64,000 nt of DNA from Burkholderiales bacterium RIFCSPLOWO2_02_FULL_57_36 (lineage in GTDB: Bacteria; Pseudomonadota; Gammaproteobacteria; Burkholderiales; Burkholderiaceae_D): positions 1 through 64,000 of the forward strand of contig MESE01000104.1 of NCBI GenBank assembly GCA_001770855.1. Reading direction: 5' to 3'. Positions 1-8,064 of the stretch are shown one piece after another. The first letter of the stretch is position 1. Every line of letters begins with the position of its first letter. The notes under the pieces are model-generated. The model was not told the DNA's origin. It did no database searches and saw only the letters and a program-made list of their open reading frames with translations. Made by a program: the position numbers and the translations under genes.

Positions 1-328
1 GACCACCAACCCGACGTTCCGCAACAACATCGTCACCTGCAACGCCAATGCTGTCGGATGGACGGGCCAGTACGCCGGCACGCTGACCATCGATAGCAAC
101 AACTTCCACGGTTGCAGCGGCGTGCCTGCCCAGGCCAATGCTGTCGTGGGCGATCCGATGTTGGTGAATCAGGCTTCGGACTGGCATCTTCAGACGAACA
201 GCCCGGCGATGAACCGGGGTGCGGCAGCATCGATCACCGGCTATGACGGCGTGAACATCGATATCTCGCGCGACAAGCATGGTGTCGTGCGCACGGCGCC
301 CTGGGATCTCGGTATCTACAACTACTAA
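1..328 (+). CDS. C-terminal part of a secreted beta-helix-like protein (partial)
   Basis: The reading frame is open from position 2 and runs off the left edge, so only about 108 C-terminal residues are visible. It is rich in N, T, G and V, with motifs such as NNIVTCNAN, TIDSNNF and a final PWDLGIYNY. This is the usual ending of right-handed parallel beta-helix (pectate-lyase-like) surface proteins, where 'DIGAYEY'-type tails are common. It converges with another beta-helix protein on the minus strand, so both probably belong to the exopolysaccharide locus, as a lyase or polymer-binding protein. Catalytic residues cannot be judged because the N-terminal part is missing. Confidence 0.7.
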   Translation, partial: TTNPTFRNNIVTCNANAVGWTGQYAGTLTIDSNNFHGCSGVPAQANAVVGDPMLVNQASDWHLQTNSPAMNRGAAASITGYDGVNIDISRDKHGVVRTAPWDLGIYNY

Positions 329-343
329 ACCCTGGGGCCATGC

Positions 344-366
344 CCTGACTTGCTACGCAAGTCAGG
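344..366 (+). terminator. Perfect 10 bp stem hairpin after the partial beta-helix gene
   Basis: CCTGACTTGC and GCAAGTCAGG pair perfectly around a TAC loop, starting 16 bases after the TAA stop. No U-run follows, so it may be a weak intrinsic terminator or an mRNA 3'-end stabiliser rather than a classical terminator. The rest of the 329-488 gap shows nothing recognisable. Confidence 0.4.
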
Positions 367-488
367 CCGAAACCAACAAGAGACTGCAGAGGACTTGGTT
401 TAATGCTTACTCTGAAAAACCAATTCATGGCAACTAAGTCTTCCCTCATTTATAGAGCCCCTTTCGCTGCGATCAGCGGGCAATTCAT

Positions 489-1721
489 TCAAGGTAGTTT
501 GACCCGGAAGTAGCCAGGCAATTTCGATACGTTTGCGATTGCGGCGAGGTTGGCGTCCACATGCACTGATCCAAGTGAAGTAGAAACTGAAGGATTGAAA
601 ATAATGCGCCCTGCAAAATTTCCAGTCACGCTGCCGTGCAACGAAATCCGATCCCATACCCGTGCTGTTTTCGGCTGCACACCATTAGTTTCATGGTCGA
701 ATATAAACAGATTTGGTGTGGAACTCACATTGGTCACATTGACCGTAGCATCGATGTTGCGCATATAGCCATCCGCTTCGGGGCCCTGGTGGTAAAAGTG
801 CACATAGCCGCCGTAGATGCCCGCGCCCGATGCATCCACCTTGACCCGGACATCTTCCACATTGCCCATGGCGGCGCCACCGGACACCAGTGCAATTAAA
901 CCGTTGCTGCCTGGCCAATTCGCCGTACTGGAAATCTTCACCAGAATGTCGGCATTTTTCAGCGCATAGGCAATGAATGCGCGCCGCACGTTATGGCAAA
1001 TCAAATTAACTTTAACCTGCTCGCGGATAAAACTGGCCCCCACCCCCTTGTACGAATTGCGGACTTCTCCCTGAATGTCAATGTCCGCCAGGTATTGGCG
1101 GGTGCTCGCATTATTATGTGAACCGAATAAACCAACGACACTCTCTGCATAACAGTTCACCATCCTGAAGCCACGGCTTGCTTTACTGGCTTGAATGCCG
1201 ACACAGTACATTCCTTTCCAATTCACCCAAGGGTTAAAACCAGGATCGATGAAACGTGCTCCGGCAATGGTGATGTTATTGAAATTGAAGAAATAAAACA
1301 TGTGCGGCATCGCTTTGTCAGTGGTGGTGGCCTTGAACGTCGCACCATATGCGGAGATGACGATATTGCTTAAGTCCTTGCAGCTAATGATGGAAGTGCT
1401 GTTCGCATAGCGGCCGAAATCATACAAGCCGGCCGGCACCAGCAGAGTACCGCCGCCTTTTTCCTTCAGAGCGGCAAACGCCTCGCTGAACGCATTTCTC
1501 AGAACCGCCGGGCTGGCGCCAGGCACGCCGCCATAGAGTGCCAGACTGACACGGTTGGCAGGCACGATAGCGCCCCCGATGTCGTCCGCGACATTGCGCG
1601 CAACCCTTGAGTCACCCGATGCCGGCAGCCAACCCGCAGCGCCTGCAACCAACCCGCCAAGCAGCAATGTGCGTCGCCGCATATCGGCTCCCATTTTTCT
1701 AAAAAGGCTCATGGTCTTCAT
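489..1721 (-). CDS. Tat-exported right-handed beta-helix (pectate-lyase-like) protein
   Basis: A 410-residue protein. The N-terminus has a twin-arginine signal (MRRRTLLLGG at residues 14-23, then a small-residue hydrophobic stretch and an Ala/Ser-rich cleavage region). The mature part starts with a pectate-lyase-superfamily motif (GGGTLLVPAGLYDF, about residues 89-102), followed by repeated NI/V-x-I/V rungs typical of parallel beta-helices. Such proteins in EPS loci are polysaccharide lyases, hydrolases or epimerases; the substrate here is unknown. Three starts are possible: 1721, 1712 with an AAGGA site, or 1682 with GGGAG six bases upstream. The 1682 start best fits a short Tat signal. It lies at the distal end of the minus-strand EPS genes, 45 bases after the acyltransferase. 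Confidence 0.75.
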   Translation of the reverse strand: MKTMSLFRKMGADMRRRTLLLGGLVAGAAGWLPASGDSRVARNVADDIGGAIVPANRVSLALYGGVPGASPAVLRNAFSEAFAALKEKGGGTLLVPAGLYDFGRYANSTSIISCKDLSNIVISAYGATFKATTTDKAMPHMFYFFNFNNITIAGARFIDPGFNPWVNWKGMYCVGIQASKASRGFRMVNCYAESVVGLFGSHNNASTRQYLADIDIQGEVRNSYKGVGASFIREQVKVNLICHNVRRAFIAYALKNADILVKISSTANWPGSNGLIALVSGGAAMGNVEDVRVKVDASGAGIYGGYVHFYHQGPEADGYMRNIDATVNVTNVSSTPNLFIFDHETNGVQPKTARVWDRISLHGSVTGNFAGRIIFNPSVSTSLGSVHVDANLAAIANVSKLPGYFRVKLP

Positions 1722-1766
1722 CCTTGAACGCGGCTGACGGAGCGCGACATACTGGAAATTTCACCA

Positions 1767-2801
1767 TCAGACACTCCACTTTTGCGCTACTCGATAGCTT
1801 GTTAATCGATCGGCGAGTACCCGTCCAAATTCAATACAAGGCTTTTCGATCGCATGGTATGCAAAATAGGAAAGGCCCGCTGTACCGGCGATGAACACAA
1901 CCCATGGAACCACGGGCGACGCACCTTTAAAATGATAAAAAGAGAATTCGATCATCGGCCCATGAATTAGGTAAATGCCATAAGAGTAGCGTGCGATTTC
2001 CTTTCCTGCCGTGCGCAACCAGCCGATCTCGATTTCCCTGCACCTCGGAATAATCAGACCAAGCGCAAGGCAAATGGGCCAGGAGAGAATCGTTGCCTTC
2101 ACGCCATGCGCCACCATCCACGGATCCAGAATCGCTACCAGGCCGACATACATGAAAAGCACACTGGGCGAGAAATCGCGCGAAGATCCTCGCAAACAAA
2201 ACGCCAGGACGCCGGGAAGAAAACACGGGAAAAACCTGATGAGTTCGTAATCCCATCCCAGGGCCCAGAATACGAGCACCAGTGCAACTGCGGCAAGCCA
2301 GAGCGCACCGATAACATAGGATGCGAACTTGCCGCTGTAGATGACCAGCGCGTAAAGCGCCGGCAGAAAAAAATACATCTGGAACTCGAATGGCAAACTC
2401 CACAGCGCCCTGGGAATCGATGCATGTTCCGTGATGTTTTGTATCAGCAAAAGATTGTTGACGACCGCCCAGCCGGTTGGCGGCTTGTCGGCATACAACC
2501 ATGCAATTGATGCGACCGCGATCACGGTCACGATGCTCAGTGGATAAATGCGAAAAGCCCGGCGCACCAGAAACAGGAATGTGCCTTGATGCTCCTTCCC
2601 GTTAGCCGCCTGCCGATCCAGCGACAGCATCAGCACCAGACAGGTATGGACAAAAAAGATCAAAACCCCAAGGGTGCCAAGGGTCTGAACATGATAATCA
2701 TCGCCGCCGGTCAGCGAGTTCTCGAGAAGAAGGTGGCTAAGGACGACAAAAGTCACCGCTGCCGAACGCAGAACGTCAAGATTGGGGGCGTCGGCACGCA
2801 T
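1767..2801 (-). CDS. Acyltransferase family 3 membrane protein (O-acetylase-like)
   Basis: A 344-residue multi-pass membrane protein of the acyltransferase-3 (OafA/NodX) family. The N-terminal RADAPNLDVLRSAAVTFVVLSHLL matches the family's 'R..ldvLRa.Ai..Vv..H' helix with its conserved His, and about ten hydrophobic segments follow. The sequence RALWSLPFEFQMYFFLPALY is the conserved 'LWSL..E.qfYl..P' segment. The family transfers acyl groups, usually acetyl, to sugars on the periplasmic side of the inner membrane, so it probably O-acylates the polymer made by this locus. About 200 bases without a recognisable signal separate it from the upstream FemAB-like gene. Confidence 0.88.
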   Translation of the reverse strand: MRADAPNLDVLRSAAVTFVVLSHLLLENSLTGGDDYHVQTLGTLGVLIFFVHTCLVLMLSLDRQAANGKEHQGTFLFLVRRAFRIYPLSIVTVIAVASIAWLYADKPPTGWAVVNNLLLIQNITEHASIPRALWSLPFEFQMYFFLPALYALVIYSGKFASYVIGALWLAAVALVLVFWALGWDYELIRFFPCFLPGVLAFCLRGSSRDFSPSVLFMYVGLVAILDPWMVAHGVKATILSWPICLALGLIIPRCREIEIGWLRTAGKEIARYSYGIYLIHGPMIEFSFYHFKGASPVVPWVVFIAGTAGLSYFAYHAIEKPCIEFGRVLADRLTSYRVAQKWSV

Positions 2802-3007
2802 CGCGCTCTATCCTATATTTTCAGGAAGCCGCTAATTTTTCGGAAATAAGGCAAGTCAGGCAACGCTTGGAGCCAGCTTGCTTATGGCGCCCGGAATAGT
2901 GCAGTTTTTGATATTTCATTTCAGTTGCGAATATGCCGGGGAGGTGCCGCGGTGGGTCGGGGCAAAAGGGGTTGCCTTCAAATGTTCGGCAAATCGATCT
3001 TGCTGAT

Positions 3008-4108
3008 CTACGATTGCTGATCCTTTTTCATCAGATTTTTCCAAAGATAATAAGAATTCAAAACAAATTTTGCGCCCAATTTATCCTCATGCTTGTGAAG
3101 CCATACGTTCAACTGGCGAACATACCCGTCGATCACCGTCTTCGCTGCCCTGTCGAAGTTCAGCATCAATTTTCCGTACGAGCGATAGATTTCCAGGCGG
3201 TCCATTTCATGTTGTACTCCCAGCATTCTGCTTTTGTAATCAAAAGGCCCTCCGCCCAAGTAAAACCTCTTGCCCTGCCTAACGATACTTTCGCAAATGG
3301 TCAGGTAAATAGTCAATTTTCCAAGCCCGTATTTTTCATAGGCAAAGTCCTGGCCCATCACTGCGCCGAAATAACTCGAACCGATACGGTAATTGACTGA
3401 ACCTGCACACAAGCGGCCATCAATGAACAAGACGTTAACAAGGCCGCACATCTTTGCCAGCCGGATGATGCGTTTCTCGTCGTGCGAAAAATTAAATGCT
3501 TTACTGGATATTCGAACCCCGCTCAACTTGAGGATTTCACGAATGTGCTGCTCCTCAATCTCTTCATTGACATAAAACCGCGAAGTAAACGAAGGATGAT
3601 CCCGTACCACCTTATTCATTTGATACCTGATGCCGGTACGTGTCGATTTTCCGAGTGCTGCCGTATATTCCTTCGGCGTAGCAGGCAATGTAATCACATA
3701 GGTGTCGTTCGCATAGCATTTCTGTATGGGGAAAGAAAATCGGTGCGTGTCGGTTTTTAATGCTTTAAAGCTGATGATATTGGCCGAGGAAAATTTCGCA
3801 AACATATAGCGTGCAAACCGATCAAGCTCTGCTTGATCGATTTCGATCATCTCATTCAGGACCTCAATTCTTCCATTCCTGAACTTGAATAATAAAATCG
3901 TGGTTGGCTGATTGCCGCACCAGGCAACGTAGCTGCTCAGTTGTTCAGTCGACCTGTAAACCTTGAAAAACGGCAGGGAGGAATAAAGCGTGTCATACAA
4001 TCGGACCAGTTCTGTTTCTAAAAACAATGGAACTTCGTTTATATAACAAGCGATGGTGATTTCGTCAGACTGTATCGCCCCGTCTATCGTTATCATTGCT
4101 GCATCCAT
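3008..4108 (-). CDS. FemAB/GNAT-like acyltransferase, second of a pair
   Basis: A 366-residue soluble protein with no signal peptide. The C-terminal half has the GNAT/FemAB-like (Acetyltransf_6) pattern: SAVNYR-type strand (RLCAGSVNYRIGSSYFGAVMG), YGLGKLTIYLTICESI helix and FYLGGGPFDYKSRMLGVQHEM, matching the 'l..G..ydyK..f' signature. This family transfers amino-acyl or acyl groups to amino sugars or peptides. The start codon overlaps the stop of the upstream gene by 16 bases, implying translational coupling with the other FemAB-like protein. Likely job: N-acyl or aminoacyl decoration of the EPS precursor; donor and acceptor are unknown. Confidence 0.65.
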   Translation of the reverse strand: MDAAMITIDGAIQSDEITIACYINEVPLFLETELVRLYDTLYSSLPFFKVYRSTEQLSSYVAWCGNQPTTILLFKFRNGRIEVLNEMIEIDQAELDRFARYMFAKFSSANIISFKALKTDTHRFSFPIQKCYANDTYVITLPATPKEYTAALGKSTRTGIRYQMNKVVRDHPSFTSRFYVNEEIEEQHIREILKLSGVRISSKAFNFSHDEKRIIRLAKMCGLVNVLFIDGRLCAGSVNYRIGSSYFGAVMGQDFAYEKYGLGKLTIYLTICESIVRQGKRFYLGGGPFDYKSRMLGVQHEMDRLEIYRSYGKLMLNFDRAAKTVIDGYVRQLNVWLHKHEDKLGAKFVLNSYYLWKNLMKKDQQS

Positions 4109-5814
4109 TTTATGCCTTTGCTAAAAAATCCCGCATATCTGCGCCAGGTCGTAACGGGCAGAAAGTCGTCACGCTTACCCGACTCATCGCAAAATCCGCA
4201 TTGTTTAATCACTGCTTGCAACTCATCGCTGAGCGCGCCGCTGAAGTAAACATTTTTATTGTTGTGGCAGCCTTTCAGCTCAAACACTATCTGTTCAATA
4301 AAGCACTGGATCAACTCTTTTTCCTTAAGCTGGCGATGGACATACAAATCGAACAGCACGACTGCATTCTCGGAAAAGGCAGCATCCTCTCCAGGCGGTT
4401 GCTGATTCGGTCCCCCGGAACGCACGTCGATCCAACAGCACATCAAGAGTTTTTCGTCTCTCCTGAAGCTGTACAAATGGTTTGATTTTTCCAGACGCGC
4501 CATTGCCATGCTCAGAAACTCCCAGCGCGTGATCAGTGAGCCACGCGAATCAAATTGGAACATGTCCGTCAGGCAGTCTTTGGAAATCGAGAGCGGCTTT
4601 GCGCTGCTGGAAGGCGGGTCGGCGCAAAGCCGATACACACGCGACGACGAAAGGGCGGCCTCTCGCAGGCATCCCAACGAACCGTGAAAGCCGAGTTCCT
4701 TGAACCTGGTCAGTTTTCCGATTGCGGTCCATACATCAGCGGTGCGCATGCCGGCCTTTTGCAACCTGCGCTTTAAAAACCGCTTGGCACCCAAGAAGGC
4801 TTCCTTTCTCAAGCGCGCTTCTACATCGCCATAAGCCGTCAGTTCGAACACGACATCGTGCTCGGTAGCAAAATTTTCCTTGTACCCATCACCTCCCGGC
4901 GTCAGGTCAAGCATTGCTATCTGCTCTTTGACCAGGTGCACGCCCAGCATGGACAGAAGTAGGTTCCCCGGGGAGTACGCGGCAAATGTGGGGGCATGGG
5001 TATTGATTCCCATGTGTACAGTTGAATCATGACTTAACAGCCCAGAATGAGAGGCCGCGATTTCTTCGTCGACTGTCAATATGGTTGTGTGCAACAAACC
5101 GCGCTTATGCAGCTCAAGGTAGAACAACTTTTTTGCAGGGTCGCTTGAAAAGGGCATATAGCGATAAAGCGCCCCCTGCCGGAAATCGTATTGAATGCAC
5201 AGTGCATCAAAAACACGGATAAATTGATCGTGCCCGGTAATTCTTTCAAATTGCACGTCTCCCGATTTTTTTAACCGACTGAAGTTTCTCCGGTATTTTT
5301 TTTTGCTCCATTGGCTACTCATTGCGGCTTCATCGATTTTCATAATCGGCCGAGGATGGCTGCGCAAACTGAAAATTTTCGCATACTCGCGGTTGTCGAG
5401 AATCCAGTTAAGAGGGATGCCAGGCGGCAGATATCTAAGGCATAAATCAACCCCAGGAAAATGGGCCCTGATTTTTTGCACCGCTTCTTGAATGAATGTA
5501 TTGCCGGTATCCTTTGTCTCTAGCCAGCATTGGTATTCAGCCTGTCGTTCGCCCGCCCCTACCAGTTTCTTCGTTCCATTTTTATAAAGGGCCAGTGTCA
5601 GAAGTCCGGCCAATGAATCGTCTTCAGCTTCCGCCGCCACAATAACCGGCAAGAATGTAGCCTGATAAAGCTCGTACCACGGCGTAACGAAATCCGGATG
5701 CTGGCAAGCCGTCACGCATGGGCAGCGCTCATAAAGCGACCTCCACTTCAATTGAAATTCTTCCGTACGCACATACGTTAAAGCTTGAGTGCCAATGTGA
5801 AGTGCCAGGTTCAT
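4093..5814 (-). CDS. Large FemAB/CelD-like GNAT acyltransferase, first of a pair
   Basis: A 573-residue protein. Residues about 30-345 carry an Acetyltransf_6 (BcsL/CelD-like) domain: KKYRRNFSRLKKSGDVQFER, then HTTILTVDEEIAASHSGLL, YSPGNLLLSMLGVHLV and LDLTPGGDGYKENFATEHD, the last being the family's 'lDf..G..pYK..wa' motif. The remaining 220 residues are a second, less recognisable segment that looks like a degenerate repeat of the fold. Close relatives by style occur in EPS loci next to polysaccharide deacetylases. It is the first gene after an insertion-rich gap and is coupled to the following 366-residue homologue. Substrate is unknown. Confidence 0.7.
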   Translation of the reverse strand: MNLALHIGTQALTYVRTEEFQLKWRSLYERCPCVTACQHPDFVTPWYELYQATFLPVIVAAEAEDDSLAGLLTLALYKNGTKKLVGAGERQAEYQCWLETKDTGNTFIQEAVQKIRAHFPGVDLCLRYLPPGIPLNWILDNREYAKIFSLRSHPRPIMKIDEAAMSSQWSKKKYRRNFSRLKKSGDVQFERITGHDQFIRVFDALCIQYDFRQGALYRYMPFSSDPAKKLFYLELHKRGLLHTTILTVDEEIAASHSGLLSHDSTVHMGINTHAPTFAAYSPGNLLLSMLGVHLVKEQIAMLDLTPGGDGYKENFATEHDVVFELTAYGDVEARLRKEAFLGAKRFLKRRLQKAGMRTADVWTAIGKLTRFKELGFHGSLGCLREAALSSSRVYRLCADPPSSSAKPLSISKDCLTDMFQFDSRGSLITRWEFLSMAMARLEKSNHLYSFRRDEKLLMCCWIDVRSGGPNQQPPGEDAAFSENAVVLFDLYVHRQLKEKELIQCFIEQIVFELKGCHNNKNVYFSGALSDELQAVIKQCGFCDESGKRDDFLPVTTWRRYAGFFSKGIKWMQQ

Positions 5815-5880
5815 GGGATCTCACTTAAGGAAGCGTTATTGATCCGGCACGATGAAGTCTCTATTTCATCGTGCCCATTT

Positions 5881-5987
5881 CTCACCCTCTGGGAGAGGGC
5901 CGGGGGTGAAGCAGGGGTTTCGCGAGGCACAGCCTCGTGCCTGCGTAACGGTATTCGCATGCAAGCGAATACGCGCACTGCAAGTGA
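5881..5987 (+). repeat. Dispersed palindromic repeat, copy A
   Basis: It begins with a CTCACCCTCTGGGAGAGGGC-type block, the widespread proteobacterial 'CCCTCTCCC..GGGAGAGGG' repeat. Then comes GAAGCAGGGGTTTCGCGAGG, then GCCTGCGTAACGG, then an inverted repeat GTATTCGC..GCGAATAC (5951-5972) and GCGCACTGCAAGTGA. The same modules in the same order are found, in opposite orientation, at 22242-22426, and partly at 24790-24925. All three copies sit between EPS genes. Confidence 0.8.
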
Positions 5988-6144
5988 GGGGATGCGGCTC
6001 CATGCTTATTCGTGCCGCATCAATAGCGATATTTCGGCAAGAGAGCCGCCTTGTTTTTAATGCACTGCCGGTTTCCAATAGCGTCTAGCGCGGTATGGCC
6101 GCCCATGTAAGGCGTAGCCACAATGTGCAAACCAGTTGCACGTA

Positions 6145-6316
6145 CCGGCAGCGGGTGGTTTCGGTTCGATCCGGTCGGTGATGCGGATTTGCTGCAGGAG
6201 CGACTCAACGAAGGAAGACTGGCGTGATAAAGTTCTGCACTCTCGCGCTGAGACCGCGCGCCGTACTCATGTTCTTGCAGAATTTCTTGGCGATGATCAA
6301 CAGAATACGTGGCCAT
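6145..6316 (-). pseudogene. IS630-family transposase N-terminal remnant, frameshifted
   Basis: From ATG at 6316 the frame gives MATYSVDHRQEILQEHEYG, ARSQRESAELYHASL, resembling the helix-turn-helix start of IS630/Tc1-like transposases ('YSVDlRe.vl...eG.sqreiA..f.vS'). After about residue 32 the homology continues in another frame as SSFVESLLQQIRITDRIEPK, PPAAG. A single frameshift near 6216-6220 therefore breaks it, and no DDE catalytic domain follows. It is a dead fragment 18 bases beyond the tyrosinase stop codon. Confidence 0.7.
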
Positions 6317-6333
6317 AGCCTCTTGCCGGCAAA

Positions 6334-7821
6334 TCAGCAATAGCACGCGCTTGCCGGCCGTGGCGTGGGCGCGCTCCTATCCCAAGGCTCATCGGTAGAA
6401 ATCTCCACCCGTATCTCCCCGATACGCATCGTCTGCCCCTTGGGTGGATTTTCTCCGTTCACACGCACCAGTGAAACCGTGATCTGCCTGAAGTCGGTCG
6501 TTTGCATGTTGGCCAGAATTTCAGTCGCGGGAAACTCAAGCGTGGCTGAACCATGATGTGCCGCGCCGGAAACCTCAAAGGGACCAAGCGTGCCGAGAAA
6601 ATATTGCTGCCGAGACGAGGTCGAGTCCGCGCTTTCCGGCAGGTTCAGATAAATATTATAGAAATAACCGCCTCTCCCGCCTACGCCGGTCACAACGATA
6701 TTGTCCAGTACGATCTTGACCGACTGGGGTGCGCCTGCCGGCGCTTGCCGGGCTGTGCTGCTGGCCACGGACAACGTATCCTGCAGCGCCCGCGACGCGG
6801 GTGCAGGCAACGATATGCGCGCGCTGACCGAATTGTCGGCAAGCCCTACGTTCCTGACGCCACCCAATGAGCGCCGGTTGGCCGCGATGGCGCGTCCGGG
6901 CGCAGGTGCAAATTCGCCGACGGGCGGACGATTCAGAATTGGCGCCATCTGCGCCTGAACCAGCTTGATAGGATTTGCCTGGGTTTGTGGCGGCAAAGAG
7001 GTAGGCTTGTTGTTATTGGCATAGCTAACGCTTATCCACGCAGGATGGTAGGTTCGGTATCTTGGCAGCATCAAGTCGGCTGCATACGTGAGGTTCCCGG
7101 CCCAGTAAGGGCTGCTGGTCGACGGCGAGTAGGGATTGGCCGTATAGGGTATGCGTTTGCCGTCGGGAAGCGCCCAGGCATGCATCAGCCTGTCAATGTT
7201 GCCATGATGAAGGAAGAAGATCGGGTCCAGTGGCGACTGCATGGTGGCCATGACGCCACCAATGAGATTGTGTACCGGATTATGCGGCGCCGACTCGATC
7301 TTCGTTTCGAACGCATTTGTAGTGCCTCTCTGAAAATTGAGGACAGTCGGGGCAAAAGGCGACAGATCAAGGGCATTGTAGACATTGGTCCCGTTACGCG
7401 TCACATACAATGGATTGTTGGATGCCGGATCGGTGAACTCGCTGGGAATCGTCGGATAAGTGTAGTAATCCCAGTAAGGCAAGGTCAGGGAACTGTCGCC
7501 GGAAACCGTGCGTAGCGTTTGCTCGAAATAGTATAAATAACCTCGGTGCCATGCCAGGAAATAGGCTATGTCGTGAGGACAGAAATTTACATGGGCATTT
7601 ATCCAAAACTGCCAGGACGAGCGGCTCGTTGCTTCGGTATTTGCGCGCATCGACCCTATCGCATTGAAATACGATGCATATTGAGGCGTGGTCTTGAATT
7701 GTTGCCACTCAAGACGGGGCCCTGCGGTTTGTCCGACAGCTATGTTAGGAAGTGAAATGAGCGCGATTGCAGATGCGGAACCTTTAATAAAGTTGCGCCT
7801 GCCGATTTTAGGGGAGTCCAC
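6334..7821 (-). CDS. Tat-exported tyrosinase / polyphenol oxidase
   Basis: A 495-residue type-3 copper protein. The Tat signal is RRNFIKGSASAIALISLP (about residues 8-25). Copper A ligands are H77, H83 and H92 (NAHVNFCPHDIAYFLAWHRG). Copper B ligands are H180 and H184 (HNPVH) and H206 in DPIFFLHHGNID. C81-P-H83 is the CxH arrangement that forms a Cys-His thioether bond in fungal tyrosinases and plant catechol oxidases. A roughly 200-residue C-terminal beta-rich domain follows (VKIVLDNIVVTGVGGRGGYF), ending CYC, as in plant-type polyphenol oxidases. It should hydroxylate or oxidise phenols outside the cytoplasm. No caddie-type copper chaperone gene is adjacent. It lies among EPS-modification genes, so pigment or polymer cross-linking is plausible but inferred. 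Confidence 0.92.
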   Translation of the reverse strand: MDSPKIGRRNFIKGSASAIALISLPNIAVGQTAGPRLEWQQFKTTPQYASYFNAIGSMRANTEATSRSSWQFWINAHVNFCPHDIAYFLAWHRGYLYYFEQTLRTVSGDSSLTLPYWDYYTYPTIPSEFTDPASNNPLYVTRNGTNVYNALDLSPFAPTVLNFQRGTTNAFETKIESAPHNPVHNLIGGVMATMQSPLDPIFFLHHGNIDRLMHAWALPDGKRIPYTANPYSPSTSSPYWAGNLTYAADLMLPRYRTYHPAWISVSYANNNKPTSLPPQTQANPIKLVQAQMAPILNRPPVGEFAPAPGRAIAANRRSLGGVRNVGLADNSVSARISLPAPASRALQDTLSVASSTARQAPAGAPQSVKIVLDNIVVTGVGGRGGYFYNIYLNLPESADSTSSRQQYFLGTLGPFEVSGAAHHGSATLEFPATEILANMQTTDFRQITVSLVRVNGENPPKGQTMRIGEIRVEISTDEPWDRSAPTPRPASACYC

Positions 7822-8064
7822 GGATGCCTCTGTAACGGATAGTGTTGATGAGCGGGTGACAAACGGTTAAGCAAAACAATATTTTTTACGGCTGTGCATA
7901 AACCTATTCATCCATTATTGTTCCCCTGCCCTGCTAATACCAATTCAAAATATTGATGTATTTCCTGCAGGAATTTCTACTTAATGTGAATGAAATTGAG
8001 ACATGACTATTTCCGAAAGGCCGCAAGAATTCATTGTGTTCGTCCTATCCGCTGTAGTAGTAAC

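Larger units (their letters stand above)
5815..6333. other. Repeat- and remnant-filled gap between tyrosinase and FemAB-like genes
   Basis: This 519-base gap has no intact gene. It holds one copy of the dispersed palindromic repeat (5881-5987) and, next to the tyrosinase stop codon, a frameshifted IS630-family transposase start (6145-6316). The remaining sequence shows no clear promoter or terminator. Confidence 0.7.
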
